Position numbers and translations under genes: made by a program
Shown: positions 18,102 to 26,362 of the stretch, piece by piece
Position numbering within the stretch: position 1 is the first letter of the stretch
Layout: each line of letters begins with the position of its first letter
The notes under the pieces: generated by a model
Told to the model about the DNA's origin: nothing
Databases searched by the model: none
The model's input: only the letters and a program-made list of their open reading frames with translations
Source of the DNA: Methylobacterium sp. J-090
Lineage (GTDB): Bacteria > Pseudomonadota > Alphaproteobacteria > Rhizobiales > Beijerinckiaceae
NCBI RefSeq assembly: GCF_022829345.1
Contig: NZ_JAKSXV010000096.1
Location: forward strand, 124,001-188,000
Direction: 5' to 3'
Length of the DNA: 64,000 bases

Positions 18102-19223
18102 ATGGCGGCTGTGTTGCGTCTGGTGGGGGCTTGGGCGAGCGTCGCCGCGTTCTTCGTGTTCGGGCCGGCCTGGCTCGGCGGTCTCGGTTCGCCGCTCTGG
18201 GCCACCGGCCTGTTCCTGTGGCTGTTCCTCGTGATCCTGTGGGCGGCGTTCGGGGTGGTCCACGAGGCCGAGAAACTCGCCCACCGCCTCGGCGAGCCCT
18301 ACGGCACCCTGGTGCTGACGCTCTCCATCGTCGTCATCGAGGTGGTGCTGGTCTCGGCCGTGATGCTGTCCTCCAAGGCGGTACCGACGCTCGGACGCGA
18401 CACGATGTTCGCCGTGCTGATGATCGTGCTCAACGGCATCGTCGGCCTTGGCCTGCTCATCGGCGGCCTGCGCCACCACCAGCAATCCTACAATCTGCAG
18501 GGTACCTCGGCCTTCCTGTCGGTGATCATCCCGCTCACCACCATCGCGCTCATCATCCCGAACTTCACCACCTCCACCATGGGCGGCACCCTCACCCCCG
18601 TGCAGGCGATCTCGTTCTCGGTCTTCACCGTGTCGCTCTACGGCATCTTTCTGCTGATCCAGACCGGGCGGCACAGCAGCTTCTTCATCCACGACGGCGG
18701 CCGCGTGGCGAAGTCGAACCCCGGGACCGTCGCGCCCGAGCCCGATACGGCGACGGCCGGGATCGAGACGGGTGCGATCCTGAAGCACGTGGCGCTCCTC
18801 ATCGCCAACATCCTGCCCATCGTGCTCCTGTCGAAGAGCTTGGCCGCCATCCTCGATCACGGGATCGAGGCGCTAGGAGCTCCTTCGGCACTGGGTGGTG
18901 TGCTCATCGCCGCCATCGTGTTCACGCCGGAGGGCATCAGTGCCCTCAAGGCGGTGGCGCGCAACGAGCTCCAGCGGGCGATCAACCTCTGCCTCGGGGC
19001 GGCGACCTCCACCGTCGGCCTCACGGTGCCGGCGGTCCTGGCGGTCGGCCTCCTCACGGGCCAGACCGTGGTCCTCGGCCTCGCGCCGACGGAGATGACG
19101 CTGCTCGTCGTCACCCTCATCCTCAGCACCCTGACCTTCTCGGGGCTGCGCACCACCGTGCTCGAAGGGGCGGTGCATCTCGTGGTGTTCTTCGTCTACC
19201 TCGTGCTGATCTTCAGCCCGTGA
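18102..19223 (+). CDS. chaA: ChaA-type calcium/cation:proton antiporter
   Basis: A 373-residue integral membrane protein with about 10-11 hydrophobic helices. It has the CaCA-family acidic repeat motifs: GVVHEAEKLAHRLGEPYGTL with LTLSIVVIEVVLVSAVML in the first half and IAAIVFTPEGISALKAV in the second. The central cytoplasmic loop (HDGGRVAKSNPGTVAPEPDT) is hydrophilic. The length and motif spacing match the ChaA/y4hA group of ionic transporters, which exchange Ca2+, Na+ or K+ for protons at high pH. The gene is monocistronic or followed by the FAD oxidase gene after 25 bases. Confidence 0.9.
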   Translation: MAAVLRLVGAWASVAAFFVFGPAWLGGLGSPLWATGLFLWLFLVILWAAFGVVHEAEKLAHRLGEPYGTLVLTLSIVVIEVVLVSAVMLSSKAVPTLGRDTMFAVLMIVLNGIVGLGLLIGGLRHHQQSYNLQGTSAFLSVIIPLTTIALIIPNFTTSTMGGTLTPVQAISFSVFTVSLYGIFLLIQTGRHSSFFIHDGGRVAKSNPGTVAPEPDTATAGIETGAILKHVALLIANILPIVLLSKSLAAILDHGIEALGAPSALGGVLIAAIVFTPEGISALKAVARNELQRAINLCLGAATSTVGLTVPAVLAVGLLTGQTVVLGLAPTEMTLLVVTLILSTLTFSGLRTTVLEGAVHLVVFFVYLVLIFSP

Positions 19224-19248
19224 TTCGGCGAGCCCCGAGAGCCACGAT

Positions 19249-20337
19249 ATGAGCGACGTTCTCGTGATTGGAGCCGGTGTCGTCGGCCTTGCCGTCGCCC
19301 GTGCTCTCGCCCGGCGCGGCCATGCCGTCGTGGTGGCGGAGGCCGAGGGCGGTATCGGTACAGGCGTCTCCGCGCGCAGTTCCGAGGTGATCCATGTCGG
19401 GATGTACTATCCAGAGGGATCGCTTCGTGCGCGCCACTGCGTCGCCGGTGCCGCGATGCTGTACGCGTTCTGCGCGAGCCACGGGGTGCCGCACCGGGCC
19501 TGTGGCAAGCTCATCGTCGCCACCGACGAGACCGAACGTGCGGCCATCGCGAAAATCCATGCGCGTGGTGCCGCCAACGGCGTCGAAGGCCTCATTCTCA
19601 TCGACGGAACGCAGGCCCGCGCCCTCGAGCCCAATCTCGCCTGCGTGGCCGCCCTGCACGCGCCCGGCACCGGCATCGTCGACAGCCATGCCCTGATGCT
19701 CGCCCTCCAGGGCGACCTCGAGGATCGCGGCGGGGCCATCGCGTTTCACAGCGCCGTGGCCGGCCTTGGCAGAGCCGACGGCGCCTGGATCGCGATCGTG
19801 AACGAAGACGAACTTCCCTTCGACGCCGTCGTGAATGCCGCCGGCCTCGGCGCCCAAGGCATCGCGGCACGCGTCGCCGGCTATCCCATCGAGCGCATCC
19901 CGCGAAGGGTCCTGGCCAAGGGCAGCTATTTCGGCTGCCTCGGCCGTCCGGCTTTCTCGCGGTTGATCTATCCCGCGCCCGTCGAGGGCGGCCTCGGAAT
20001 TCATCTCACCCTCGATCTCGCCGGGCGCATGCGCTTCGGCCCCGATGTCGAATGGGTCGAGACGGAGGATTACGCGGTCGATTCCGGCCGAACGGAAGCC
20101 TTCGCCCGGGCGATCCGTCGCTATTGGCCCGGCCTGCCCGATGGGGTTCTGACGCCGGATTATGCCGGCATCCGACCCAAGCTCACGGGACCCGGTGAGC
20201 CCGCGTTGGATTTCGTCATCGACGGACCGGCGGAGCACGGTCTAGCCGGCCTCGTTCATCTCTTCGGCATCGAAAGCCCCGGTCTCACATCGAGCCTGTC
20301 GCTGGCCGAAGAGGTCGCCGATCGACTGTTTCCGTAG
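19249..20337 (+). CDS. FAD-dependent oxidoreductase, L-2-hydroxyglutarate oxidase-like
   Basis: A 362-residue DAO-family flavoprotein. The dinucleotide motif VIGAGVVGLAVARALARRGH is at residues 6-25, and the next motif GTGVSARSSEVIHVGMYYP is characteristic of the LhgO/YgaF group (NSGVIHAGIYY in E. coli). The C-terminal flavin contacts are seen in DYAGIRPKLTGPG and LFGIESPGLTSSLSLAE. No membrane helix. By family it oxidises L-2-hydroxyglutarate or a similar 2-hydroxyacid; the exact substrate is inference. It follows chaA closely but with no obvious metabolic link. Confidence 0.88.
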   Translation: MSDVLVIGAGVVGLAVARALARRGHAVVVAEAEGGIGTGVSARSSEVIHVGMYYPEGSLRARHCVAGAAMLYAFCASHGVPHRACGKLIVATDETERAAIAKIHARGAANGVEGLILIDGTQARALEPNLACVAALHAPGTGIVDSHALMLALQGDLEDRGGAIAFHSAVAGLGRADGAWIAIVNEDELPFDAVVNAAGLGAQGIAARVAGYPIERIPRRVLAKGSYFGCLGRPAFSRLIYPAPVEGGLGIHLTLDLAGRMRFGPDVEWVETEDYAVDSGRTEAFARAIRRYWPGLPDGVLTPDYAGIRPKLTGPGEPALDFVIDGPAEHGLAGLVHLFGIESPGLTSSLSLAEEVADRLFP

Positions 20338-20344
20338 GGACCGT

Positions 20345-21061
20345 TCATCCGCCGAAGCGCTCCGTCCGGATCGTGCCGGGGGAAAGGCCGGCCTCCACGA
20401 GAAGCTCGGACGCCGTCGATACGAACGGGTTGGCGCCGCAGAGATAGGCGTGGCGCGGACGCCCGAGGCGCGCCAGGGCCTCGTCCGTGAGCGTGGCATC
20501 GATGCGCCGGCCGCCCTCCCGGGTGAGGTTCAGCATGAGGTCGAAGCCGGGCTCGTCGCGCGCGCGCCGGATCAGCTCGTCGCGGGCAATGGCCTCCGTC
20601 CCGTCGCGCACGGAATAGAGCAGAAGGGCCGGTACCATGGGGGCGGCCTCGGCCCGATGGCGCAGCATCGCCAGCAGGGGCACCACGCCCGAGCCGCCCC
20701 CGACGAGAAGGAGAGGTCCCCCATCCTCGGCGCGCCAGACGAACGCGCCGCCGATGGGTCCCCGCACCTCGATCGTGTCACCCACCTCCGCCACGCCGTC
20801 GAAGAAGCCGGACACCTCTCCCTGCGCCAACCCCTCGACCATGAGCTCGATCGTGCCGTCGGTGCTCGGCGCCGAGGCGATGGAGTAGCTGCGCTGCGCC
20901 TGGTAACCGTCCGGAGCCGTCAGGCGCACATCGACATGCTGTCCAGCGAGTGCCGGCCGGTCGAACACGACGGCGAGCCGGAAGCTCTTTACCCGACTTG
21001 TCACCGGCGTGATGCCGACGATGGTCGCACTCAGCCAGGGGAGTGGGGCTATCTCAATCAC
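20345..21061 (-). CDS. Ferredoxin--NAD(P)+ reductase-like flavoprotein
   Basis: A 238-residue FNR-superfamily reductase without an iron-sulfur domain. It has the FAD motif QRSYSIASAP, the pyrophosphate site GPIGGAFVW, the NAD(P) motif LLLVGGGSGVVPLLAML and the C-terminal HAYLCGANPFVSTASELL. Its start overlaps the stop of the molybdenum oxidoreductase gene by eight bases, so the two are made together. It is probably the electron-transfer partner of that enzyme (inference from overlap and from similar pairs in other bacteria). Confidence 0.9.
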   Translation of the reverse strand: MIEIAPLPWLSATIVGITPVTSRVKSFRLAVVFDRPALAGQHVDVRLTAPDGYQAQRSYSIASAPSTDGTIELMVEGLAQGEVSGFFDGVAEVGDTIEVRGPIGGAFVWRAEDGGPLLLVGGGSGVVPLLAMLRHRAEAAPMVPALLLYSVRDGTEAIARDELIRRARDEPGFDLMLNLTREGGRRIDATLTDEALARLGRPRHAYLCGANPFVSTASELLVEAGLSPGTIRTERFGG

Positions 21062-21659
21062 CGGTGAAGCGCTGCTCGCGCCAGGGGTCGCCGTACATGT
21101 GATAGCCGCGCATCTCCCAGAATCCGCCCTCGTCCTTCTCGGTGAAGCGCAGGCCCTTCAGCCATTTCGCACTCTTCCAGAGGTAGAGGTGCGGAACGAG
21201 AAGGCGTGCCGGACCGCCATGGTCCGGCGCGATCGGCGCCCCATCGTAATGGGTCGCCACCAGGGCCCGGCCTCCCGTGAGATCGGCCAACGGCACATTG
21301 GTGGTGTAATCGTCATGTCCCTCGGCGAGGGCGAATGCCGTCGGTGCCGAAACACCCGCATCGGCCAGGAGGTCGTCGATGCTGACGCCCTCCCATGCCG
21401 TGTCGAACTTCGACCACTTCGTGACGCAATGGATGTCGCCGGTCCAGCGGGTTCGGGGCAGGGTGGCGAAATCCTGCCAGGTCCAGCTCTTGAGGGGACG
21501 CGACCCGACGCGCAGGGTGAAGCGCCACGTCTCGCGATCAACCCGCGGCGTCGGGCCGATCTGCAGCACGGGGAAGTCCTGCGTGAGGTACTGGCCCGGC
21601 GGCAGGCGCTCGCGCGTCGCCTCCGATGGCCGTCGTCCGGTGAAGCCGCGTGTGCTCAT
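21054..21659 (-). CDS. Sulfite oxidase-like molybdenum cofactor oxidoreductase
   Basis: A 201-residue single-domain member of the sulfite oxidase fold. The molybdenum-ligating cysteine lies in WTGDIHCVTKWSKFDTAW, followed by DDYTTNVPLADL and PDHGGPARLLVPHLYLWKSA, which are typical family motifs. No Tat signal and no haem or dimerisation domain is present, so the protein is cytoplasmic, unlike MsrP/YedY. I use the ATG at 21659, which has GAGGTGAG directly upstream, and not the GTG two codons earlier. The substrate is unknown; the overlapping flavin reductase gene is the likely redox partner. Confidence 0.9.
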   Translation of the reverse strand: MSTRGFTGRRPSEATRERLPPGQYLTQDFPVLQIGPTPRVDRETWRFTLRVGSRPLKSWTWQDFATLPRTRWTGDIHCVTKWSKFDTAWEGVSIDDLLADAGVSAPTAFALAEGHDDYTTNVPLADLTGGRALVATHYDGAPIAPDHGGPARLLVPHLYLWKSAKWLKGLRFTEKDEGGFWEMRGYHMYGDPWREQRFTGD

Positions 21660-21714
21660 GCTCACCTCGTTCGCGTCACAATTATCGACGCTCTGCCTCC
21701 CCCGATCGGCGGCG

Positions 21715-21879
21715 TCACCGGTCGCGCATGACGATCCAGAGGGCGTGGATCATGCCCGGGACGATGCCGAGAACCGTCAACAGGATGTTGAGCAGGAACT
21801 GCAATCCGATGCCCGCCGTCATCAGGACGGCGAGGGGGGGCAGGAAGATGGCAAGCAGGATGCGAACGAGATTCGACAC
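21715..21879 (-). CDS. Pmp3/YqaE-family small membrane protein (UPF0057)
   Basis: A 54-residue protein read from a GTG at 21879, with GGAG six bases before it. It translates as VSNLVRILLAIFLPPLAVLM, then a short Gly-rich turn, then FLLNILLTVLGIVPGMIHAL and WIVMRDR. Two transmembrane helices with the FLPPLAV and LLTVLGIVPGMIHA motifs identify the Pmp3/YqaE family. Members affect membrane potential and are often induced by salt or cold. The gene is easily missed because it is short and has a non-ATG start. It lies 55 bases upstream of the molybdenum oxidoreductase gene on the same strand. Confidence 0.85.
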   Translation of the reverse strand: MSNLVRILLAIFLPPLAVLMTAGIGLQFLLNILLTVLGIVPGMIHALWIVMRDR

Positions 21880-22011
21880 GATGTCTCCGTGACGTGATGC
21901 GGCTCATGGAAGGGCGCAGAGGCAACTGTACCGCTTGTCTCCCGGTTCCCGGTGGAGGTTTTTAAACCTCTGTCTGCGAGGGTGCTCGACGACGCGGCAT
22001 ACTCCCGGACC

Positions 22012-22950
22012 ATGATCCAGATGCTTATTCTCGATGTCGAGCACGCGGTCGCCATCGGAACACCCGATCAGCGGGCGGCGATGCTGCGCCGGATCACGGC
22101 CCTGTTCCTGGACCATGCGGTGCGATTGGGCGAGACCGAGGTCGAGCCCTTCGATGCGATCCTCCTTCACCTCGCCCAGAACGTCGAGGTCGCGGCCCGA
22201 GCCGTCCTGGCCGAGGAGATTTCCGAGATCGCCAATGCCCCGCGACGCGTGGTACGCGATCTCGCCTTCGATCCGGCGATCGCCGTGGCCGGTCCTGTCC
22301 TCACCCGGTCCGAACGGCTGGCGGAGGACGATCTCGTGCGGATCGCCGGCGAGGCCGGCCCCCTGCATCTCGACGCGGTCGCACGCCGGCGGACCCTGAG
22401 CCAGCGGATCACCGAAATTATGGTGACGCGTGCCACCGCCGCCGCCCTCCGCCGCATCGCCGGAAACGAGAGCGCGCATCTGTCGGAGACCGGGTTCGCC
22501 GCCTTGCTGGCGATCGCCCAGAAAGACGCCGTCCTGCGTGCGATCCTCGACCTGCGCCGTTCCGTGCCGGAATCGCATCGGGTTAGCGGTCCATCGGCGA
22601 AGCCGGGGGCGACGGGCGACGTCGATCTCGACGAGAAGGCTGTCGTCGCTCTCATCGCACAGGGGCGGGTGGACGACGCGCTCCTGGCCATCGCCCACAT
22701 CGCCCACGTGCCGCCCCCCGTAGCACTTCAGGCCTACCAACGCAGCGACAACGACCCGCTGCTCTTCCTCGTGCGCAGCGTCGATTTCGGCTGGGGGACC
22801 CTCAAGCACCTGATCCAGTCGCGGCCCGGCCGGCGCATGCCGCCCGAGGAGATGCGCGGCGCCTTCGAGGCCTTCCAGGCCCTGTCGGTCGCCACGGCAC
22901 GACGCGCCGTTCGCTTCAACGCGGCTCAGGGCAACGCCAAGGTGGCTTGA
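22012..22950 (+). CDS. DUF2336 domain-containing protein (second of two)
   Basis: A 312-residue, highly helical soluble protein from the ATG at 22012; an in-frame ATG at 21952 would add 20 residues of poor quality. Helical motifs such as RRITALFLDHAVRLGETEVE, LRRIAGNESAHLSETGFAAL and VVALIAQGRVDDALLAIAHI fit DUF2336. It shares the family but little direct sequence with the minus-strand gene at 2482-3609. The C-terminus has WGTLKHLIQSRPGRRMPPEE. Function unknown. It is followed by a putative methyltransferase-fold gene 46 bases on. Confidence 0.8.
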   Translation: MIQMLILDVEHAVAIGTPDQRAAMLRRITALFLDHAVRLGETEVEPFDAILLHLAQNVEVAARAVLAEEISEIANAPRRVVRDLAFDPAIAVAGPVLTRSERLAEDDLVRIAGEAGPLHLDAVARRRTLSQRITEIMVTRATAAALRRIAGNESAHLSETGFAALLAIAQKDAVLRAILDLRRSVPESHRVSGPSAKPGATGDVDLDEKAVVALIAQGRVDDALLAIAHIAHVPPPVALQAYQRSDNDPLLFLVRSVDFGWGTLKHLIQSRPGRRMPPEEMRGAFEAFQALSVATARRAVRFNAAQGNAKVA

Positions 22951-22996
22951 CGGTCCGGCGTACCGGCCTCACCCCCTGCCGGGTCCGGAGGGTGAC

Positions 22997-23743
22997 GTGC
23001 TGCTCGACCTGTTCCACTTCCTGACGACGCCGGTGCCGTGGACACATCGGCGGCGCGGCTACCTGCGCGAGAGCATACTCCTTCTCTCCCGCTCGCGTCG
23101 GTGCCGGGTGGCCTGGGCGCCGCACCTCGTACAGGCGCGCGCCGTGATCGCTCGGGCATGCGAGGGACTGGCGCGGCGCCGTACCGTCGTCGTCCTCGGC
23201 TCGGGCCTCCTCGACGACGTGCCCCTCGATCACCTGGCGGCGTACTTCGCCGAGGTCCGCCTCGTCGACGCCGTCCATCCCTGGCCGACCCGATGGGCTG
23301 TGCGCACCAAACCCAATGTCACCCTGGTGACGGCCGACCTCACGGAGCCGGGCGCAGTCCTCGTCCACGGCGCCGGCCCCGAGGTCGATCTCGTGATCTC
23401 GGCCAACCTGCTGTCACAACTGCCGATTCTGCCCCTCGACGGAGCCGGGGCGACGGAATCGAGCCTTGGACGGCAGATCGTCCGGGCGCATATCGACGAC
23501 CTGACGCGTCTCCGTGCCCGCGTCTGCCTCATCACGGACATCGAGCAGATCGAGGAGGACCGCGACGGCCGCGTGACCGACCGCTTCGACCTCCTCCATG
23601 AGGTGGCCCTGCCTGCCCCGGACCGAGCCTGGGTCTGGGACCTCGCGCCCTTCGGCGAGACCGCACGCCATCGCCGCCTCGTTCACCGCGTTCACGGCTA
23701 TGCCGATTGGCACGCCGCCGTGGAGGCCGGCAACAGCTCCTGA
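22997..23743 (+). CDS. Putative Rossmann/methyltransferase-fold protein
   Basis: A 248-residue protein from a GTG at 22997 with GGAGG six bases upstream. It begins with a hydrophobic amphipathic stretch (LLDLFHFLTTPVPWTHRRRG) and then has a nucleotide-fold pattern: RRTVVVLGSGLLDDVPLDHL (strand and Gly loop), VRLVDAVHPWPTRW (acidic end of strand 2) and VDLVISANLLSQLP (strand 4). This resembles a class I SAM-dependent methyltransferase core. I cannot name a subfamily or substrate. It likely shares a transcript with the DUF2336 gene upstream and ends at a strong hairpin. Confidence 0.72.
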   Translation: MLLDLFHFLTTPVPWTHRRRGYLRESILLLSRSRRCRVAWAPHLVQARAVIARACEGLARRRTVVVLGSGLLDDVPLDHLAAYFAEVRLVDAVHPWPTRWAVRTKPNVTLVTADLTEPGAVLVHGAGPEVDLVISANLLSQLPILPLDGAGATESSLGRQIVRAHIDDLTRLRARVCLITDIEQIEEDRDGRVTDRFDLLHEVALPAPDRAWVWDLAPFGETARHRRLVHRVHGYADWHAAVEAGNSS

Positions 23744-23751
23744 ACGCGAGA

Positions 23752-23775
23752 AGCCGCCCCGGGGAGGGGGCGGCT
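23752..23775. terminator. Hairpin between convergent genes
   Basis: AGCCGCCCC (23752-23760) pairs perfectly with GGGGCGGCT (23767-23775) around a six-base loop. It lies 9 bases after the methyltransferase-like gene and before the end of the DUF4167 gene, so it could serve both directions. No T-run follows, so termination strength is uncertain. Confidence 0.65.
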
Positions 23776-23791
23776 CTCAGAGCGGCGCGGC

Positions 23792-25039
23792 TTACTCGGT
23801 GACGGGTGCGGAGTCGTCGGCGCCCATGACACCGGGTTCGGCGCCGTCCGTCCCCTCGAAGCGGGCGCGGCGGCGGCGGCGTGGCTTGGGCGCGGCCGAA
23901 GCCTCGTCGGTCCCGGTTTGGACCGGAGCCTGCGGCGTGGTCTCCTCGGTGACCCGAGCCTCGACGGGGCGCTCGACGAGAGCGGGCCGGGGCGGCGTCA
24001 TCAGGAAGGCCGGCAGACCGGCGACATCCTCGACCGGCGCGCGCTCGATCTCCTCGCGGCGCCGGCTCCGCCGCGGCGGCGCGTCGGCCGGGCGACGGGC
24101 TTCCGAAGGCTGGAAGTCCTGGCGCGATACCTCCTGGCGAACCGGTTCCTGGCGGTTGACGTCCTGCCGATGGGTCTCTTGCCTGACGGGCTCATGACGC
24201 GGAGCCTCGTCGCGCGCGACTTCCTGCGAAGCCTCACCCCCGCGATTGTTCTCGAACCGCGGCCCGTTGTTGCGCCGTCCGTATTCCTGCCGGGGTTGTT
24301 CTTGGCGGGACTGTTCCTGGCGCGGCTGTTCCTGGCGATCCCGATCCTGGCGCGGCTGGTCCTGACGGCTGTAGTCCGGCCGCTGGTAGTCCTGACGCGA
24401 AGGATCTTGCCGAGGAGTATCCTGCCGCGAAGCGTCCTGACGATTGTAATCCTGACGTTGGCCATCCTGCCGGGGACCGTCCTGGCGCTGATTGTCGAAG
24501 CGCTGGGGCCGCTCGTTGCGATTGTTGAAGCGGTCGCGCCGATCGTTGCGGTCGTTGCGGTTCTGGCGGTTGTCGGCCCCGCCATCCTGACGCGTGTTCT
24601 CATGGCGCTGGCCGTCCTGACGCCCCTCGTAGGCCGGCGGCTGGTAGGCGGGCTGGGGCTGCTGACCCGGATCGCTGTAATCGTCGTTGTAGGATTGGGC
24701 GGCGTAGCCGAGTGGTGCACCCTGATCGTCGCCGCCATCCTCGTCGCCGTCATCGTCGAACCCGTTGCGGGCATAGCCGCCGGCCTGCTGCCGGTTCTGC
24801 TCCTGCGCGCCGGATATGATGCGGAAATAATGCTCGCCGTGCTGGAAATAATTCTCCGCCGCAACGGGATCGCCGCTCGCCTGGGCGTCGCGCGCCAGTT
24901 GAGCGTACTTGTCGGCGATATGCTGGGCCGTGCCGCGAATCTTGACGTCGGGACCGTTCGATTCGTAGGAGCGCGTCAGCGGATTGGGACCTTTGGGGCG
25001 GTTGCGACCGCGCACCCGTCTGTTCTGGTTTGGTCTCAT
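23792..25039 (-). CDS. DUF4167 protein with long Arg-Gln-Asp repeat region
   Basis: The protein is 415 residues from the ATG at 25039. The N-terminal ~75 residues (MRPNQNRRVRGRNRPKGPNP, then YESNGPDVKIRGTAQHIADK and YFQHGEHYFRIISGAQ) form the DUF4167 domain, common beside prmC/prfA in Hyphomicrobiales. The middle is low complexity: an Asn/Arg/Asp stretch, then about twenty imperfect copies of a five- to six-residue unit RQDxx/RQExx. The C-terminus is basic ([13 protein letters not shown]). The Arg/Asn richness suggests RNA binding or a disordered, condensate-like protein, which is inference. It lies downstream of prfA-prmC on the same strand after a 449-base gap. Confidence 0.88.
   Translation of the reverse strand: MRPNQNRRVRGRNRPKGPNPLTRSYESNGPDVKIRGTAQHIADKYAQLARDAQASGDPVAAENYFQHGEHYFRIISGAQEQNRQQAGGYARNGFDDDGDEDGGDDQGAPLGYAAQSYNDDYSDPGQQPQPAYQPPAYEGRQDGQRHENTRQDGGADNRQNRNDRNDRRDRFNNRNERPQRFDNQRQDGPRQDGQRQDYNRQDASRQDTPRQDPSRQDYQRPDYSRQDQPRQDRDRQEQPRQEQSRQEQPRQEYGRRNNGPRFENNRGGEASQEVARDEAPRHEPVRQETHRQDVNRQEPVRQEVSRQDFQPSEARRPADAPPRRSRRREEIERAPVEDVAGLPAFLMTPPRPALVERPVEARVTEETTPQAPVQTGTDEASAAPKPRRRRRARFEGTDGAEPGVMGADDSAPVTE
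24150..24640 (-). repeat. In-gene degenerate tandem repeat coding for RQD/RQE units
   Basis: Within the DUF4167 gene the DNA repeats a 15-18-base unit, seen on the plus strand as variants of CCTGGCG/CCTGACG. The translated units read RQDGQ, RQDYN, RQDAS, RQDTP, RQDPS and RQEQP. Spacing and sequence vary, and the reading frame is kept throughout, as expected for a selected protein repeat and not for a mobile element. Confidence 0.8.
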
Positions 25040-25488
25040 CGGTCTCGATTGACCCTCGTTGGTACAGGAGCGTCTGGTGAGGCGGTCCGGGACCCGGCGG
25101 TCCTGAGCCGAAGTCCGGCTCGGCCATGGTGACCCGGTGAAGGGTGCCGCGTGGTCCAGTGAGTCAGGTCCGCGATCGGAATCGGAATACGCCGTGCTTG
25201 CCGTCTGTCCCGGTCCACCGAGGCTCGCGCTCGCGTTCAGGCGCTCTTCGGTTTTCAGGCTCGAAGTGACCAAGCTCCAGCGCGTCGTTTCGTTGCACGC
25301 CAGCTTGATCGCGGGGAGATCGACGAGGAACGTCGCGGACCGGAAGTCGGCACCATTCCTACCACGACCCGTCCCGACGGATCGTTTTTTCGATCTGACT
25401 GAGAGCCTAGCCGGTCGTAGGGGCGGCAACAAGCATTTTTTCGCGCCACCCCCGGTTGTTCACCCCGATTCTGCGCAAGGAGTCGTGA
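25040..25488. other. 449-base spacer between prmC and the DUF4167 gene
   Basis: No supported gene lies here; the open frames on both strands lack family resemblance and ribosome sites. It has a local drop in GC near 25380-25445, containing GATCG-TTTTTT-CGATC and a run of six T near 25436. The segment probably carries the DUF4167 promoter and the end of the prfA-prmC transcript, but no clear -35/-10 pair could be fixed. Confidence 0.5.
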
Positions 25489-26355
25489 TCAGGCCTCTAT
25501 GAAGGCGACCACGCGGGCGTGCCCGGCGAGATCGTGGGTGGTGCCGCCCTCCGCGAGGCCGACCTCACGGCCCAGAGCGCGCACGGCGGCCGCCTGGTCG
25601 TGGCCGACCTCGAACACGAGGCTTCCACCGGCTGCCAGCCGCACCGGCCCCTCCGCCACCTCGGCCAGGATGCGCCGGTAGGCGTCGAGGCCGTCGGCAC
25701 CGCCGTCCAGCGCCGCCGCCGGATCGTGGAGCCGGACCTCGTCGGCGAGCGTCGCGATGATGGCAGCGGGGATGTAGGGCGGGTTGGAAACGATGAGATC
25801 GAACGCGCCCGTGAGGCCCGCGCTCCAGTCGGCGCGGACGAAGGCGGCCCGATCGCCGACCCCGTTGGCCTTGGCATTCCTGCGCGCCTGGACCAGGGCC
25901 CCCGCCGAACGGTCGAGGCCGATGCCGTAGGCGCGGGGCCGCTCGGACAGGAGAGCCACGAGGATGCAGCCCGAGCCGGTGCCGAGGTCGAGGATGCGCA
26001 AGGGACTGGATCGGTCGGGATGGCGGGCGAGCGCCGCCTCCACCAGCGTCTCCGTGTCGGCGCGGGGCACCAGGGTGTCGGGAGCCAGCCCGAAGGACAG
26101 ACCCCAGAACTCCCAGGCGCCGACGATTCGCGCCACGGGCTCACCGGCGAGGCGTCGGTTGAGAGCCTCGGAAAGGCTGGCCGCGCCGGAGGGGCCGATG
26201 GGTTCGGAGCCACCCAGGATGAGTTCCGTACCCGTGAGGCGGAGGATGTCGAGGACGAGGAAACGCGCGTCGTTGTCACCGATTCCGCCTTCCGCGAGGC
26301 ACCGGGTGACGTGCCGCAGGGCTTCCGCGCGGGGCGTGGCAGCGATGAGCGCCAT
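25489..26355 (-). CDS. prmC: Peptide chain release factor N5-glutamine methyltransferase
   Basis: PrmC methylates the glutamine of the GGQ motif in release factors. The 288-residue protein has the helical N-terminal domain (GGIGDNDARFLVLDILRLTG), the SAM-binding loop LRILDLGTGSGCILVALL and the catalytic NPPY in LIVSNPPYIPAA. It starts seven bases after the prfA stop, so enzyme and substrate are made from one transcript. The start at 26355 gives the family's usual length. Confidence 0.95.
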   Translation of the reverse strand: MALIAATPRAEALRHVTRCLAEGGIGDNDARFLVLDILRLTGTELILGGSEPIGPSGAASLSEALNRRLAGEPVARIVGAWEFWGLSFGLAPDTLVPRADTETLVEAALARHPDRSSPLRILDLGTGSGCILVALLSERPRAYGIGLDRSAGALVQARRNAKANGVGDRAAFVRADWSAGLTGAFDLIVSNPPYIPAAIIATLADEVRLHDPAAALDGGADGLDAYRRILAEVAEGPVRLAAGGSLVFEVGHDQAAAVRALGREVGLAEGGTTHDLAGHARVVAFIEA

Positions 26356-26362
26356 CGCCGGC

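Noticed and set aside
21662-21925. An 87-codon minus-strand frame next to the molybdenum oxidoreductase gene
   Set aside because: It is the wrong frame over the Pmp3-family gene, whose membrane helices are in the frame starting at 21879.
24150-24640. CRISPR-like repetition
   Set aside because: The units are 15-18 bases, degenerate and without spacers, and they translate in frame as an RQD repeat.
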